From Variovorax paradoxus (GTDB lineage: Bacteria; Pseudomonadota; Gammaproteobacteria; Burkholderiales; Burkholderiaceae_C): a stretch of 64,000 bases of DNA. The notes below the pieces were generated by a model that did no database searches, had not been told where the DNA came from, and saw only the letters and a program-made list of their open reading frames with translations. Below are positions 34,606 to 43,790 of the stretch, one piece after another. The translations under genes and the position numbers were made by a program. Location of the stretch: NCBI RefSeq assembly GCF_000834655.1, contig NZ_JXQQ01000027.1:57424-121423 (forward strand). The letters run 5' to 3'. Positions within the stretch are counted from its first letter, which is position 1. Every line of letters begins with the position of its first letter.

Positions 34606-35248
34606 AAATTCCGTCGCGGTCGTCGACTACGGCATGGGCAACCTGCACTCGGTGTCGCAGGCCGTGCGCCATGCGGCCGACCTGGCGGGCGTGGAGGTGT
34701 TCGTAACTTCCGACCCGGACGTGGTGCGCAAGGCCACCCGCGTGGTGCTGCCGGGGCAGGGCGCGATGCCCGACTGCATGCGCGAGCTGCGCGACTCGGG
34801 CCTGCAGGAATCGGTACTCGAGGCGGCAGCCAGCAAGCCGCTCTTCGGCGTGTGCGTGGGCATGCAGATGCTGCTGTCGCGCAGCGACGAAGGCCCCACC
34901 GACGGCCTTGGCCTCATACCTGGTGAGGTCATCAAGTTCGAACTGGCGGGGCGCCTGCAGGCCGACGGCAGCCGTTTCAAGGTGCCGCAGATGGGCTGGA
35001 ACCAGGTGCGCCAGGCCCAGCCGCACGCGGTGTGGGCGGGCATTCCGGACCAGAGCTATTTCTACTTCGTGCACAGCTTCTACGCGCGGCCGGCCGACGC
35101 CCGGCACAGCGTGGGCGAGGCCGATTACGGCGCGAGCTTTACCGCAGCCATCGCACGCGATAACATTTTTGCCACCCAGTTCCACCCGGAGAAGAGTGCG
35201 GACCATGGGCTGCAGCTCTATCGCAACTTCCTCCACTGGAACCCATGA
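34592..35248 (+). CDS. hisH: Imidazole glycerol phosphate synthase, glutaminase subunit
   Basis: 218 aa class I glutamine amidotransferase that feeds ammonia to HisF. The nucleophile is Cys88 in [11 protein letters not shown], with the His/Glu pair in [11 protein letters not shown]. The first residues (MKSVANS) are encoded by a GCTATGAAA...TAGC motif like that in mlaA and may be a repeat-derived extension before the usual start ([12 protein letters not shown]). A repeat copy separates hisH from hisA. Confidence 0.97.
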   Translation: MKSVANSVAVVDYGMGNLHSVSQAVRHAADLAGVEVFVTSDPDVVRKATRVVLPGQGAMPDCMRELRDSGLQESVLEAAASKPLFGVCVGMQMLLSRSDEGPTDGLGLIPGEVIKFELAGRLQADGSRFKVPQMGWNQVRQAQPHAVWAGIPDQSYFYFVHSFYARPADARHSVGEADYGASFTAAIARDNIFATQFHPEKSADHGLQLYRNFLHWNP

Positions 35249-35254
35249 CTTGTT

Positions 35255-35350
35255 GCTCGCCCCCAGGCTGCGCGGCACTGCGTGTCCGCTTCGCCAACCC
35301 CCTGTCGGGGGCGACACCGACGGCCCGGCAAAGCCGGTTCCGTGGTGTGC
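35255..35350 (+). repeat. Intergenic hairpin repeat, copy A
   Basis: About 95 bp between hisH and hisA, closely similar to copy B (60674-60770) and, in reverse orientation, to copy C (44650-44742). Shared core segments are GCTTCGCCAACCCCCT, CGGGGGC and CGGCCCGGCAAAGCCGGTTC. Two hairpins can form (CCCCC/GGGGG and CCGGC-AAA-GCCGG). There is no open frame or T-tract. Function is unknown; REP-like processing or attenuation is possible. Confidence 0.85.
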
Positions 35351-35405
35351 CTGACCAATCCCTTCCTTCCTTTTTCTTGAACCTTCGCTTCTGCTGACCG
35401 GCACC

Positions 35406-36149
35406 ATGCTCCTCATTCCCGCCATTGATCTCAAAGACGGCCACTGCGTTCGCCTCAAACAGGGCGACATGGACCAGTCCACCATCTTCAGCGAAGACCC
35501 CGCCGCCATGGCCCGCAAGTGGGTCGAGGCCGGCGCACGGCGGCTGCACCTGGTCGATCTGAATGGCGCCTTCGCCGGCAAGCCGCAGAACCACGCGGCG
35601 ATCAAGGCGATCCTGAAGGAAGTCGGCGACGACATCCCGGTGCAGCTGGGCGGCGGTATCCGCGACCTGGACACCATCGAGCGCTACATCGACGACGGCC
35701 TGCGCTACGTGATCATCGGTACCGCCGCGGTCAAGAACCCGGGGTTCCTGAAGGACGCCTGCAGCGCCTTCGGCGGCCACATCATCGTGGGCCTGGATGC
35801 CAAGGACGGCAAGGTCGCCACCGACGGCTGGAGCAAGCTCACCGGCCACGAGGTGGCCGACCTCGGCAAGAAGTTCGAGGACTACGGCGTCGAGTCGATC
35901 ATCTACACCGACATCGGCCGCGACGGGATGCTCTCGGGCATCAACATCGAAGCCACCGTGAAGCTCGCGCAGGCGCTGACGATCCCGGTGATCGCTTCGG
36001 GCGGTCTCTCGAACATGGCCGACATCGACCAGCTCTGCGCGGTCGAGTTCGAAGGCGTCGAGGGCGTGATCTGCGGACGCGCCATCTACTCGGGCGACCT
36101 CGACTTCGCCGCCGCCCAGGCGCGCGCGGACGAGCTGGCCGGCGCCTGA
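35406..36149 (+). CDS. hisA: ProFAR isomerase (HisA)
   Basis: 247 aa beta/alpha barrel that converts ProFAR to PRFAR. Paired phosphate-binding half-barrel motifs are visible ([14 protein letters not shown] and [14 protein letters not shown]). The catalytic Asp residues are in [14 protein letters not shown] and [10 protein letters not shown]. The following gene on the same strand is not a his gene. Confidence 0.97.
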   Translation: MLLIPAIDLKDGHCVRLKQGDMDQSTIFSEDPAAMARKWVEAGARRLHLVDLNGAFAGKPQNHAAIKAILKEVGDDIPVQLGGGIRDLDTIERYIDDGLRYVIIGTAAVKNPGFLKDACSAFGGHIIVGLDAKDGKVATDGWSKLTGHEVADLGKKFEDYGVESIIYTDIGRDGMLSGINIEATVKLAQALTIPVIASGGLSNMADIDQLCAVEFEGVEGVICGRAIYSGDLDFAAAQARADELAGA

Positions 36150-36168
36150 CGCCTTCCTTGCGCAGCGC

Positions 36169-37341
36169 GTGCTCTCCGCGCTCGCCATTGCCAACTACCG
36201 GTCGCTGCGCCAGCTGACGGTGCCGCTCGGTCGCCTCACGGTGGTGACGGGCGCCAACGGCAGCGGCAAGTCGAGCGTGTACCGGGCGATGCGGCTCCTG
36301 GCCGATATCGCCAACGGCGGAGTGATCCGCTCGCTGGTGCGCGAGGGCGGGCTGTCTTCCACACTGTGGGCCGGGCCTGAGCGCTTCTCGGCGGCGATGC
36401 TGCGCGGCGAGGTGCCGGTGCAGGGCACCACGCGCAGCGAGCCGGTCGCGTTGAAGCTGGGGTTCGCGGGCGCCGAGTCGGAAGATTTCGGCTACGCCAT
36501 CGACATCGGCCTGCCGCCGCCGATTCCATCAACAGCCTTCTCGCGCGATCCGCAGATCAAGCACGAGGCGATCTGGAGCGGCCCGCTGCTGCGGCCCTCG
36601 ACGCAGCTGGTCGACCGCAAGGGCGGGGCGCTGCGCCTGCGCGAAGGCAAGGGTTGGCAGGCGGTCGGCCGGCCGATCCCGGCCTTCGCCAGCATGATGA
36701 CCGAGCACGCCGACCCGCGCGACGCGCCCGAGATGCTCACGCTGCGCGAGCAAATGCGCTCCTGGCGCTTCTACGACCACTTCCGCTCCGATGCCGATGC
36801 GCCCGCGCGCCTGCCGCAACTGGGCACCTACACGCCCGTGCTCGCCAACGACGGCGCCGACCTGGCCGCCGCGCTGCAGACCATCCGCGAGATCGGCGAC
36901 GGCGAGGCGCTCGACCGCGCCGTGAACGACGCCTTTCCGGGTGCCCGCGTCGAAGTCGAAGCCGAGGGCGACCGCTTTCAGACGCTGATGCACCAGCACG
37001 GCCTCTTGAGGCCCCTGACGGCCGCCGAACTCTCGGACGGCACCCTGCGCTACCTGTTGTGGATTGCGGCGCTCCTGACGCCGCGGCCGCCCGCGCTGCT
37101 GGTGCTCAACGAGCCCGAGACCAGCCTGCACCCCGATCTGCTGCCCGCGCTCGGACGCCTCATCGCGCAGGCGGCGCGGCAGTCGCAAGTGATCGTGGTG
37201 TCGCACGCGGCGCGGCTGATCGCCGCGCTGGACGACAGCGAGGGCCTGCAGCCCGTGGTGCTCGAAAAGCAGTTCGGCGAGACCCGCATCGCGAACCTCG
37301 ACATGAGCGAGATCCCGCGCTGGGAGTGGCCCGCCCGCTAG
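36169..37341 (+). CDS. AAA-type (RecF/SMC-like) ATPase
   Basis: 390 aa from a GTG 19 bases after hisA. ALAIANYRSLRQLTVPLGRL is the RecF-like N-terminus, GANGSGKSS the Walker A, LVLNEPETSLHPDLLPAL the Walker B/D-loop, and VVSHAARLI the switch His. This is the AAA_21 predicted-ATPase layout, with a middle region of no recognised domain. No nuclease (TOPRIM) domain is seen, so it is not an OLD nuclease. Function unknown; it sits inside the split his cluster. Confidence 0.88.
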   Translation: MLSALAIANYRSLRQLTVPLGRLTVVTGANGSGKSSVYRAMRLLADIANGGVIRSLVREGGLSSTLWAGPERFSAAMLRGEVPVQGTTRSEPVALKLGFAGAESEDFGYAIDIGLPPPIPSTAFSRDPQIKHEAIWSGPLLRPSTQLVDRKGGALRLREGKGWQAVGRPIPAFASMMTEHADPRDAPEMLTLREQMRSWRFYDHFRSDADAPARLPQLGTYTPVLANDGADLAAALQTIREIGDGEALDRAVNDAFPGARVEVEAEGDRFQTLMHQHGLLRPLTAAELSDGTLRYLLWIAALLTPRPPALLVLNEPETSLHPDLLPALGRLIAQAARQSQVIVVSHAARLIAALDDSEGLQPVVLEKQFGETRIANLDMSEIPRWEWPAR

Positions 37342-37368
37342 GGGCGGCCCGGCGGGAGCCGCAGAGGC

Positions 37369-38274
37369 CTACTCGGCCTTCACCGACATCGTCTGGATGA
37401 TCGTTTCCAGCTGCGCGCTCATCGGCAGGTTGATGCCCTCGCCCGAAGGGAGCTTGCGCAGGAACCAGCGCTTGTACTGGCGCTCGATCTCGCCGTCCTC
37501 GGCCAGCACCTGGAAGGTGTCGTTGACCACCTTGGCCAGTTGCGCATCGCCCTTGCGGTACATGATCCCGTAGGGGTCGTAGGAGAGGAAGTCGCCCACC
37601 ACTTCGTAGTCGGCCTTGGCGGCGTCCTGCGCGATAAGGCCGTAGAGCAGCACGTCGTCGGTGGCGAAGGCGTCGGCCTGGCCGCTCTTGACGAGCCCGA
37701 ACGATTCCGCGTGGTCGCGGGCCACCTGCAGGTTGATGCCGAGCTTGAACTTCTCCGACAGGTCGCGCAGCGTCTTCTCGTTGGTGGTGCCTGCCGTCAC
37801 GGCCACCTTCTTGCCGGCCAGGTCGCGGAACGACTTGATCGGCGCGCCTTTCTTCACGAGCACCTTCGTGCCCGAGACGAAGATCGTCGGCGAGAAGCTC
37901 ACACGCTTCTGGCGCTCCAGGTTGCTGGTGGTGGAGCCGCACTCCAGGTCGACCTTGCCGCTGGCGACCGCGTCGATGCGCGAATCGGACGTCACGGGCG
38001 CCCACTTGATCGTGAGGCTCTTGTTCACCGCGTCTTCGATGGCGGTGACGAGCGCGCGGCACAGCTCGATCGAATAGCCGATCGGCTCCTTGCGCGCATT
38101 GAGGTACGAGAAGGGCACCGACGACTCGCGGTAGCCGATGGTGATGGCGCCCGACTCGCGCGCCTTGGCGAGCGTGCCGGTGAGCTGCTCCTGTGCCTGC
38201 GCCGGCGCAGTCGCGAGTGCTGCAGCCGCCAGCAGTCCGGTGAGCAGAGCCGACAGCTTGGCCTTGAGGTTCAT
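37369..38274 (-). CDS. Family 3 amino-acid binding protein (GltI-like)
   Basis: 301 aa periplasmic solute-binding protein. The signal peptide is cleaved after A-Q-A (residue 27). The domain runs from GAITIGYRESSVPFSYL through GYSIELCRALV and VTSDSRIDAVASGKVDLECG to KSGQADAFATDDVLL, the glutamate/aspartate-binding type. No ABC permease or ATPase gene is nearby; instead it follows the symporter gene by eight bases on the same strand, with GAGG as ribosome site. Confidence 0.92.
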   Translation of the reverse strand: MNLKAKLSALLTGLLAAAALATAPAQAQEQLTGTLAKARESGAITIGYRESSVPFSYLNARKEPIGYSIELCRALVTAIEDAVNKSLTIKWAPVTSDSRIDAVASGKVDLECGSTTSNLERQKRVSFSPTIFVSGTKVLVKKGAPIKSFRDLAGKKVAVTAGTTNEKTLRDLSEKFKLGINLQVARDHAESFGLVKSGQADAFATDDVLLYGLIAQDAAKADYEVVGDFLSYDPYGIMYRKGDAQLAKVVNDTFQVLAEDGEIERQYKRWFLRKLPSGEGINLPMSAQLETIIQTMSVKAE

Positions 38275-38282
38275 GGCGCGCC

Positions 38283-39590
38283 TCACGCGTGGGCCGGGTG
38301 GGCGAGGGTGGCGTTGGCTTCCTCGTCGAGCGCGCGGGCGTTGACCTCGGCATCGCCCTCGGAGAGTAATTCGCCCTCCCACTTGGCGACCACCGCGGTG
38401 GCGATGGAGTTGCCCACCGCGTTGGTGGCCGAGCGGCCCATGTCCAGGAAGGTGTCCACGCCCAGGATCAGCAGCAGGCCGGCCTCTGGAATGTCGAAGT
38501 GGTTCAGCGTGGCGGCAATCACCACCAGCGAGGCGCGCGGCACGCCGGCCATGCCCTTTGAGGTGAGCATCAGGATCAGCAGCATGGTGACCTGCGTGCT
38601 GATCGGCATGTGGATGTTGTAGGCCTGCGCGATGAAGAGCACGGCGAAGGTGCAATACATCATCGAGCCGTCCAGGTTGAACGAATAGCCCATCGGCATC
38701 ACGAAGCTGGAGATCTTTCGCTTCACGCCGAAACGGTCGAGCGCCTGCAGGATCTTCGGGTACGCCGCTTCGGAGCTGGCCGTCGCGAACGAGAGCAGGA
38801 AGGCTTCCTTGATGAGCACCAGCAGCTTGAACACGCGCGGCCCGAGGAACAGGAAGCCCGCCAGGATCAGCACGCCCCACAGCACGAAGAGGCCCAGGTA
38901 GAAGTCGCCCATGAACACGGCGAACTTCAGAAGGATGCCCAGGCCGTTGACGGCCACCGTGGCGGCCATGGCAGCCAGCACCGCGAGGGGCGCGAGCTTC
39001 ATCACGTAGCCGGTGATCTTGAGCATCGCGTGCGAGAGCTCCTCGATGGCGGCCACCAGCGTCTTGGCCTTGTCGCCCAGCGAGGCGAGCGCCACGCCGA
39101 AGAACATCGAGAAGACCACGATCTGCAGGATCTCGTTGTTGGCCATGGCTTCGACGAACGACTTGGGCACCGTGTGGCTCACGAAGTCCTTGAGCGTGAA
39201 CTTGGAGGTGGCCAGGTTGGCCGAGGCGCCGATGTCGGGCAGCGGCAGACCCAGGTTCTCGCCGGGCTTGAGCAGGTTGGCCATGATGAGGCCGATGACC
39301 AGCGAGATGAGCGAGGCGGTGAGGAACCAGCCGATGGCCTTGCCGAACACGCGGCCCACCGACTTGGCATCGCCCATGTGCGCGATGCCCACCACCAGCG
39401 TGGAGAACACCAGCGGGCCGATCAGCATCTTGATCAGGCGAAGGAACACGTCCGAGACGATGGAGACGTAGTCCGCGATTTCCTTGGCGGCCTTCTTGTC
39501 CGGAAAGCTCGTGAAGATCATGTAGCCGACGACGATGCCGAGCACCATGGCAATCAGGATCCAGGCGGCCATCGGCAGCTTTTTCTTCAT
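38283..39590 (-). CDS. DAACS-family symporter, probably for acidic amino acids
   Basis: 435 aa dicarboxylate/amino acid:cation symporter with eight membrane helices and two hairpins. HP1 carries ATASSEAAYP, TM7 carries the NLDGS motif, and TM8 reads D-T-F-L-D-M-G-R-S-A-T-N. In the archaeal homologue GltPh the matching Asp and Arg of the DMGR segment bind the amino group and side-chain carboxylate of aspartate, whereas DctA proteins differ here; so glutamate/aspartate is more likely than succinate. That is inference. It forms an apparent operon with the binding-protein gene. Confidence 0.92.
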   Translation of the reverse strand: MKKKLPMAAWILIAMVLGIVVGYMIFTSFPDKKAAKEIADYVSIVSDVFLRLIKMLIGPLVFSTLVVGIAHMGDAKSVGRVFGKAIGWFLTASLISLVIGLIMANLLKPGENLGLPLPDIGASANLATSKFTLKDFVSHTVPKSFVEAMANNEILQIVVFSMFFGVALASLGDKAKTLVAAIEELSHAMLKITGYVMKLAPLAVLAAMAATVAVNGLGILLKFAVFMGDFYLGLFVLWGVLILAGFLFLGPRVFKLLVLIKEAFLLSFATASSEAAYPKILQALDRFGVKRKISSFVMPMGYSFNLDGSMMYCTFAVLFIAQAYNIHMPISTQVTMLLILMLTSKGMAGVPRASLVVIAATLNHFDIPEAGLLLILGVDTFLDMGRSATNAVGNSIATAVVAKWEGELLSEGDAEVNARALDEEANATLAHPAHA

Positions 39591-39718
39591 GAGATTCCCC
39601 TTTGGATGTGTGAGTGTTTTTTAGAGGGGCACAGGGTATCCAAGAAGGCCCCCGGCGCGCAATGGGCCCTCGAAGCCGATTCCGTGCCGTGGCACGGGGG
39701 CTGCCTACAATTCCTCAC

Positions 39719-40555
39719 ATGGAAATCACCCCCATCGACTTTCGAGGCCAGCCTGCGATGCGTGCCACCGGCAGAGACGGAAGCACCGTCACAGTCGCCC
39801 TGCATGGGGCGCAGGTGCTCTCGTGGACCACCGCCGACGGAGGGGAACGGTTTTTCGTCAGCCGTCGCGCGGTGTTCGACGGCAAGACCGCGATCCGGGG
39901 CGGCGTGCCCATTTGCTGTCCGCAATTCAACATGCGCGGCATGCTGCCCAAGCATGGTTTCATGCGCAATTTGCCTTGGGAACTTGAGGCTTCCGGCGCC
40001 GCGCCGGGAACCCTGGCATTCCGGCTGCGCGACAACGAGGCCACACGGGCGCTCTGGCCGCACGCATTCGAGGCACGGCTCGAAGCGACGCTGGCTCCCG
40101 GCCAACTGCGTATCGCCCTCACGCTGACCAACATCGACTCCGCGCCCTGGGCCTTTGCCGCGGCGCTGCATTCGTACCTGCGCGTCGACGACCTCGCCGA
40201 TGTGCGGCTCGAAGGCCTCGAGGGCGCCAACCGCTGGGATTCGCTGCGCGATGACCGCCATGTGGAGACGTCTGCCGCATTGCGGTTCGATGCCGAGTTC
40301 GACAGCGTCTACGCCGCGCCGGCGAAGCCGCTGCGCCTGGTGCAGCCGAGCGGCACGCTCGAGATCTCGCAAAGCGCGAGCTGTACCGAAACCGTGGTGT
40401 GGAACCCGGGCGCCGCGCTCTGCGCCAAGCTGTCCGACATGCCGGCCGATGGCTACCGCCATATGCTCTGCGTCGAGGCCGCCCGCATCGACGAACAAGT
40501 GACGCTTTCCCCCGGCGCCCAATGGCAGGGCTGGCAACAGCTCACCGTTCTCTGA
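39719..40555 (+). CDS. D-hexose-6-phosphate mutarotase / aldose 1-epimerase family
   Basis: 278 aa beta-sandwich protein of the galactose mutarotase superfamily, YeaD-like. Markers: [43 protein letters not shown] and ETVVWNPG with a C-terminal MLCVEAA (catalytic Glu). It interconverts anomers of a hexose 6-phosphate. The ATG at 39719 is the family start; the open frame upstream is not used. Its position directly before hisF is unusual. Confidence 0.9.
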   Translation: MEITPIDFRGQPAMRATGRDGSTVTVALHGAQVLSWTTADGGERFFVSRRAVFDGKTAIRGGVPICCPQFNMRGMLPKHGFMRNLPWELEASGAAPGTLAFRLRDNEATRALWPHAFEARLEATLAPGQLRIALTLTNIDSAPWAFAAALHSYLRVDDLADVRLEGLEGANRWDSLRDDRHVETSAALRFDAEFDSVYAAPAKPLRLVQPSGTLEISQSASCTETVVWNPGAALCAKLSDMPADGYRHMLCVEAARIDEQVTLSPGAQWQGWQQLTVL

Positions 40556-40577
40556 TTTCCTTCCGGTTCAAATTCCC

Positions 40578-41363
40578 ATGCTTGCCAAACGCATCATTCC
40601 CTGCCTCGACGTCACCGGCGGCCGTGTGGTCAAGGGCGTCAACTTCCTCGAACTGCGCGATGCCGGCGATCCGGTCGAAATTGCCGCGCGCTACAACGCG
40701 CAGGGCGCCGACGAGCTCACCTTCCTTGACATCACCGCCACCAGCGACGGGCGCGACCTGATCCTGCCGATCATCGAGGCGGTGGCTTCGCAGGTGTTCA
40801 TTCCGCTCACGGTGGGCGGCGGCGTGCGCACCGTGGCCGACGTGCGCCGGCTCCTCAACGCGGGCGCCGACAAGACCAGCTTCAATTCGGCCGCCATCGC
40901 CGATCCGCAGGTGATCAACGACGCCTCGCAGAAATACGGCTCGCAGTGCATCGTGGTGGCCATCGATGCCAAGCGCCGCACGCCCGAAGAGGCCGCCACG
41001 CGCGGACCGGGCTGGGACGTGTACAGCCACGGCGGCCGCAAGAACACGGGCCTCGACGCCGTCCAGTGGGCCGCCGAGATGGCGCGCCGCGGCGCGGGCG
41101 AGATCCTGCTCACGAGCATGGACCGCGACGGCACCAAGAGCGGCTTCGACCTCGCGCTCACCCGCGCGGTGAGCGATGCCGTGAGCGTGCCGGTGATCGC
41201 CTCGGGCGGCGTCGGCAACCTGGACGACCTGGCCGACGGCATCCAGACCGGCGGCGCCGATGCGGTGCTGGCCGCCAGCATCTTCCACTACGGCGAGCAC
41301 ACCGTGGGCGAGGCGAAAGCCCGCATGGCCGCACGGGGCATCCCGGTGCGGATCGACCGTTGA
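40578..41363 (+). CDS. hisF: Imidazole glycerol phosphate synthase, cyclase subunit
   Basis: 261 aa beta/alpha barrel. The catalytic Asp residues are in [19 protein letters not shown] and [15 protein letters not shown]; the phosphate sites are [14 protein letters not shown] and [14 protein letters not shown]. It works with HisH, encoded 5 kb upstream. It begins 22 bases after the mutarotase gene. Confidence 0.98.
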   Translation: MLAKRIIPCLDVTGGRVVKGVNFLELRDAGDPVEIAARYNAQGADELTFLDITATSDGRDLILPIIEAVASQVFIPLTVGGGVRTVADVRRLLNAGADKTSFNSAAIADPQVINDASQKYGSQCIVVAIDAKRRTPEEAATRGPGWDVYSHGGRKNTGLDAVQWAAEMARRGAGEILLTSMDRDGTKSGFDLALTRAVSDAVSVPVIASGGVGNLDDLADGIQTGGADAVLAASIFHYGEHTVGEAKARMAARGIPVRIDR

Positions 41364-41407
41364 TCGGCCGCTGAGGGGTCTTTGCCCCATCCACGACAAT
41401 ACCGCCC

Positions 41408-41797
41408 ATGAATTGGCTCGATGAAGTGAAGTGGGACGCGAACGGCCTGGTGCCGGTCATCGCGCAGGAACAAGGCAGCAACGACGTGCTGATGTTCGCC
41501 TGGATGAACCGCGAGGCGCTCCAGAAGACCGCCGAGCTGGGCCGCGCGGTGTATTTCAGCCGCTCGCGCAACAAGCTGTGGTTCAAGGGCGAGGAATCGG
41601 GCCACGTGCAGACCGTGCACGAGATCCGCATGGACTGCGACAACGACGTGGTGCTGCTCAAGGTCACCCAGCTGGGCCACGAGCCCGGCATCGCCTGCCA
41701 CACCGGTCGCCACAGCTGCTTCTTCAGCAAGTACGAAAAGGGCCAGTGGACCGTGGTCGAGCCGGTCTTGAAAGACCCGGAGTCGATCTACAAATGA
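41408..41797 (+). CDS. hisI: Phosphoribosyl-AMP cyclohydrolase
   Basis: 129 aa, monofunctional (no fused HisE). Zn and Mg ligands are seen in [13 protein letters not shown] and [13 protein letters not shown]. It catalyses the third step of histidine synthesis. The stop overlaps the hisE start by four bases. Confidence 0.97.
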   Translation: MNWLDEVKWDANGLVPVIAQEQGSNDVLMFAWMNREALQKTAELGRAVYFSRSRNKLWFKGEESGHVQTVHEIRMDCDNDVVLLKVTQLGHEPGIACHTGRHSCFFSKYEKGQWTVVEPVLKDPESIYK

Positions 41798-42186
41798 CCG
41801 GCACCGTGAACAACCCCTCCAACACTTCCGACGCCCTCGCGCGCCTGGCCGCCGTCATCGAGACGCGCCTGCCCGCGAACGGCGGCGACCCCGAGAAGAG
41901 CTACGTCGCGCGCCTCCTGCACAAGGGCCCCGACGCCTTCCTCAAGAAGATCGGCGAGGAAGCCACCGAGGTCGTGATGGCGGCCAAGGACGCCGACCAC
42001 GGCGGCGACCGCTCGAAAATAGTGAACGAAGTGGCCGACCTGTGGTTCCACACCATGGTGGCGCTGGCGCACTACGGTTTCTCGCCGGCCGAAGTCGTCG
42101 CGGAGCTCGAGCGCCGCGAAGGCACCAGCGGCATCGAGGAAAAGGCCCTGCGCAAGGTGCAGGCCCGCGAGGCAGGCAACGATTAA
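41794..42186 (+). CDS. hisE: Phosphoribosyl-ATP pyrophosphatase
   Basis: 130 aa all-alpha NTP-pyrophosphohydrolase. The Mg-binding helix reads [15 protein letters not shown], followed by [14 protein letters not shown]. It performs the second step of histidine synthesis. The ATG at 41794 overlaps hisI; the longer frame upstream is a shadow. Confidence 0.97.
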   Translation: MTGTVNNPSNTSDALARLAAVIETRLPANGGDPEKSYVARLLHKGPDAFLKKIGEEATEVVMAAKDADHGGDRSKIVNEVADLWFHTMVALAHYGFSPAEVVAELERREGTSGIEEKALRKVQAREAGND

Positions 42187-42196
42187 AGGAGATCCC

Positions 42197-42586
42197 ATGG
42201 CCAACGAGATCGTGAACGTGGAACCCGACGAATCGCTCAAGACCTGGGGCTGGGTGAGCTACATCCTGCACCTGATCGTGGCCATCGGCGCGGTCCTCCC
42301 GGGGGCGCAGGCCTCCGTCGTCATCCTGCTGGTGGCCCTGGTGATCGATTTCGTGAAGCGCGACGACGCGGCCGGCACCTGGCAGGCCTCGCACTTCAGC
42401 TGGCGCATCCGCTCGGTGCTCTGGGCGGGGCTGCTGTACATCGTCACCTCGTGGCTCTGGCTCCTGTTCTTCGTTCCGGGCTGGATCGCCTGGAGCCTGA
42501 TTTCGCTGTGGTTCCTGTACCGGATCGTGAAAGGCATGATCCGCATGAACGACAACCGCCCGATGGAACCCAAAGATGTCATCTGA
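42197..42586 (+). CDS. DUF4870-like small membrane protein
   Basis: 129 aa with three hydrophobic segments (SYILHLIVAIGAVLPGA, VVILLVALVIDFV, WLWLLFFVPGWIAWSLISLW). The WVSYILHL start and the conserved polar R-K-D/N residues resemble DUF4870. An AAGGAG ribosome site precedes the ATG. It lies between hisE and hinT and overlaps hinT by 11 bases. Function unknown. Confidence 0.82.
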   Translation: MANEIVNVEPDESLKTWGWVSYILHLIVAIGAVLPGAQASVVILLVALVIDFVKRDDAAGTWQASHFSWRIRSVLWAGLLYIVTSWLWLLFFVPGWIAWSLISLWFLYRIVKGMIRMNDNRPMEPKDVI

Positions 42587-42935
42587 TCCGAACTGCGTTT
42601 TCTGCAAAATCGTCGAGGGCAAGATCCCTTCGCGCAAGGTCTACGAAGACGAGGACCTGTTCGGTTTCCACGACATCGCGCCCTGGGCGCCGGTGCATTT
42701 CATGCTGGTGCCCAAGAAGCACATCGCCTCGATGGCGCAGCTCACGCCCGACGACGCCGCCTTGATGGGCAAGATCATGACCCTGGCGCCCAAGCTGGCG
42801 CTGGAGCAGGGCTGCAGGCCCTATCCGGACGGCGGCTACCGCGTCGTCGTCAACACCGGCACCGAGGGCGGGCAGGAGGTTCACCATCTCCATGTGCACG
42901 TCATGGGCGGTCCCCGGCCATGGCTTCGCGGCTGA
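42576..42935 (+). CDS. hinT: HIT-family nucleotide phosphoramidase
   Basis: 119 aa. The histidine triad is HLHVHVMGG near the C-terminus, and the N-terminal NCVFCKIVEGKIPS is typical of HinT. It hydrolyses purine nucleoside phosphoramidates such as AMP-NH2. It is next to hisE in many Proteobacteria, as here. Confidence 0.95.
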   Translation: MSSDPNCVFCKIVEGKIPSRKVYEDEDLFGFHDIAPWAPVHFMLVPKKHIASMAQLTPDDAALMGKIMTLAPKLALEQGCRPYPDGGYRVVVNTGTEGGQEVHHLHVHVMGGPRPWLRG

Positions 42936-43000
42936 CTTTCATTAAGCCAAACTGTCACATTCACCCCGACTAAAATCGGACACATTCTTAGGAGTCTTCC

Positions 43001-43252
43001 ATGGGTTCTTTTTCTATCTGGCACTGGCTGATCGTGCTGCTCGTCGTGGTCATGATCTTCGGCACCAAGAAGCTGCGGAACATGGGTTCGGACCTTGGTG
43101 GCGCCGTCAAGGGCTTCAAGGACGGCATGAAGGATGCCAACGGCAATCCCACCACCGATGCATCGGCGGCTTCCGCCCCCGCCGCGCAAGTGACTGGCCA
43201 GCCGGCCAACAGCGACAAGACGATCGACGTCGAAGCGCGTCAGAAGTCCTGA
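43001..43252 (+). CDS. tatA: Sec-independent translocase TatA
   Basis: 83 aa. A short membrane helix ([20 protein letters not shown]) with the FGTKKL hinge is followed by an amphipathic helix ([17 protein letters not shown]) and a polar tail. It forms the oligomeric part of the twin-arginine channel. A TAGGAG ribosome site precedes the start. Confidence 0.97.
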   Translation: MGSFSIWHWLIVLLVVVMIFGTKKLRNMGSDLGGAVKGFKDGMKDANGNPTTDASAASAPAAQVTGQPANSDKTIDVEARQKS

Positions 43253-43265
43253 GCGCGGACCGCAC

Positions 43266-43724
43266 GTGCTCGACCTCGGCATTGAGAAGCTGGCGCTGAT
43301 CGGCGTCGTGGCGCTGATCGTCATCGGGCCGGAGAAGCTGCCGCGCGTGGCCCGCACGGTCGGCACCTTGCTCGGCAAGGCGCAGCGCTACGTGAACGAC
43401 GTCAAGGCCGAAGTCAACCGCTCGATGGAGCTGGACGAGCTCCGCAAGATGAAGACCACGGTGGAGGATGCGGCCCGCGACGTCGAGCAGAACATCCACT
43501 CCGGTGCGAGCGAATTCGAAAAGCAGTTCTCCGGCTCCGGCGAAACGCTCTCGGCCCTGGCCGAGCCCGAAGCCCCGGTGCCCGAGTACAAGCACCCCCG
43601 CAAGAACTGGCGCCTGAAGCAGGGCGCCACGCCGAATTGGTACAAGGCGCGCAACGGCGTCCGCACCAAGGCGTTGTCGGGTGCGGCGCGCGTGGCGCGC
43701 TTTCGCCCCCACAAGATCAACTAG
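43266..43724 (+). CDS. tatB: Sec-independent translocase TatB
   Basis: 152 aa from a GTG 13 bases after tatA. The N-terminus [20 protein letters not shown] with PEKLP hinge is characteristic of TatB, followed by a long amphipathic helix and a basic C-terminus. It is part of the substrate receptor with TatC. Confidence 0.96.
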   Translation: MLDLGIEKLALIGVVALIVIGPEKLPRVARTVGTLLGKAQRYVNDVKAEVNRSMELDELRKMKTTVEDAARDVEQNIHSGASEFEKQFSGSGETLSALAEPEAPVPEYKHPRKNWRLKQGATPNWYKARNGVRTKALSGAARVARFRPHKIN

Positions 43725-43790
43725 CGCTTCAACACCCCCGCGTTTCTCGCTTGCCGCACGCCGGCCGAAGCCACGCTCTTTCCTTTCCCA

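Noticed and set aside
39614..39718. N-terminal extension of the mutarotase gene from an earlier start.
   Set aside because: The extra residues are Arg/Gly/Pro-rich without family similarity, and the conserved sequence begins at the ATG at 39719.
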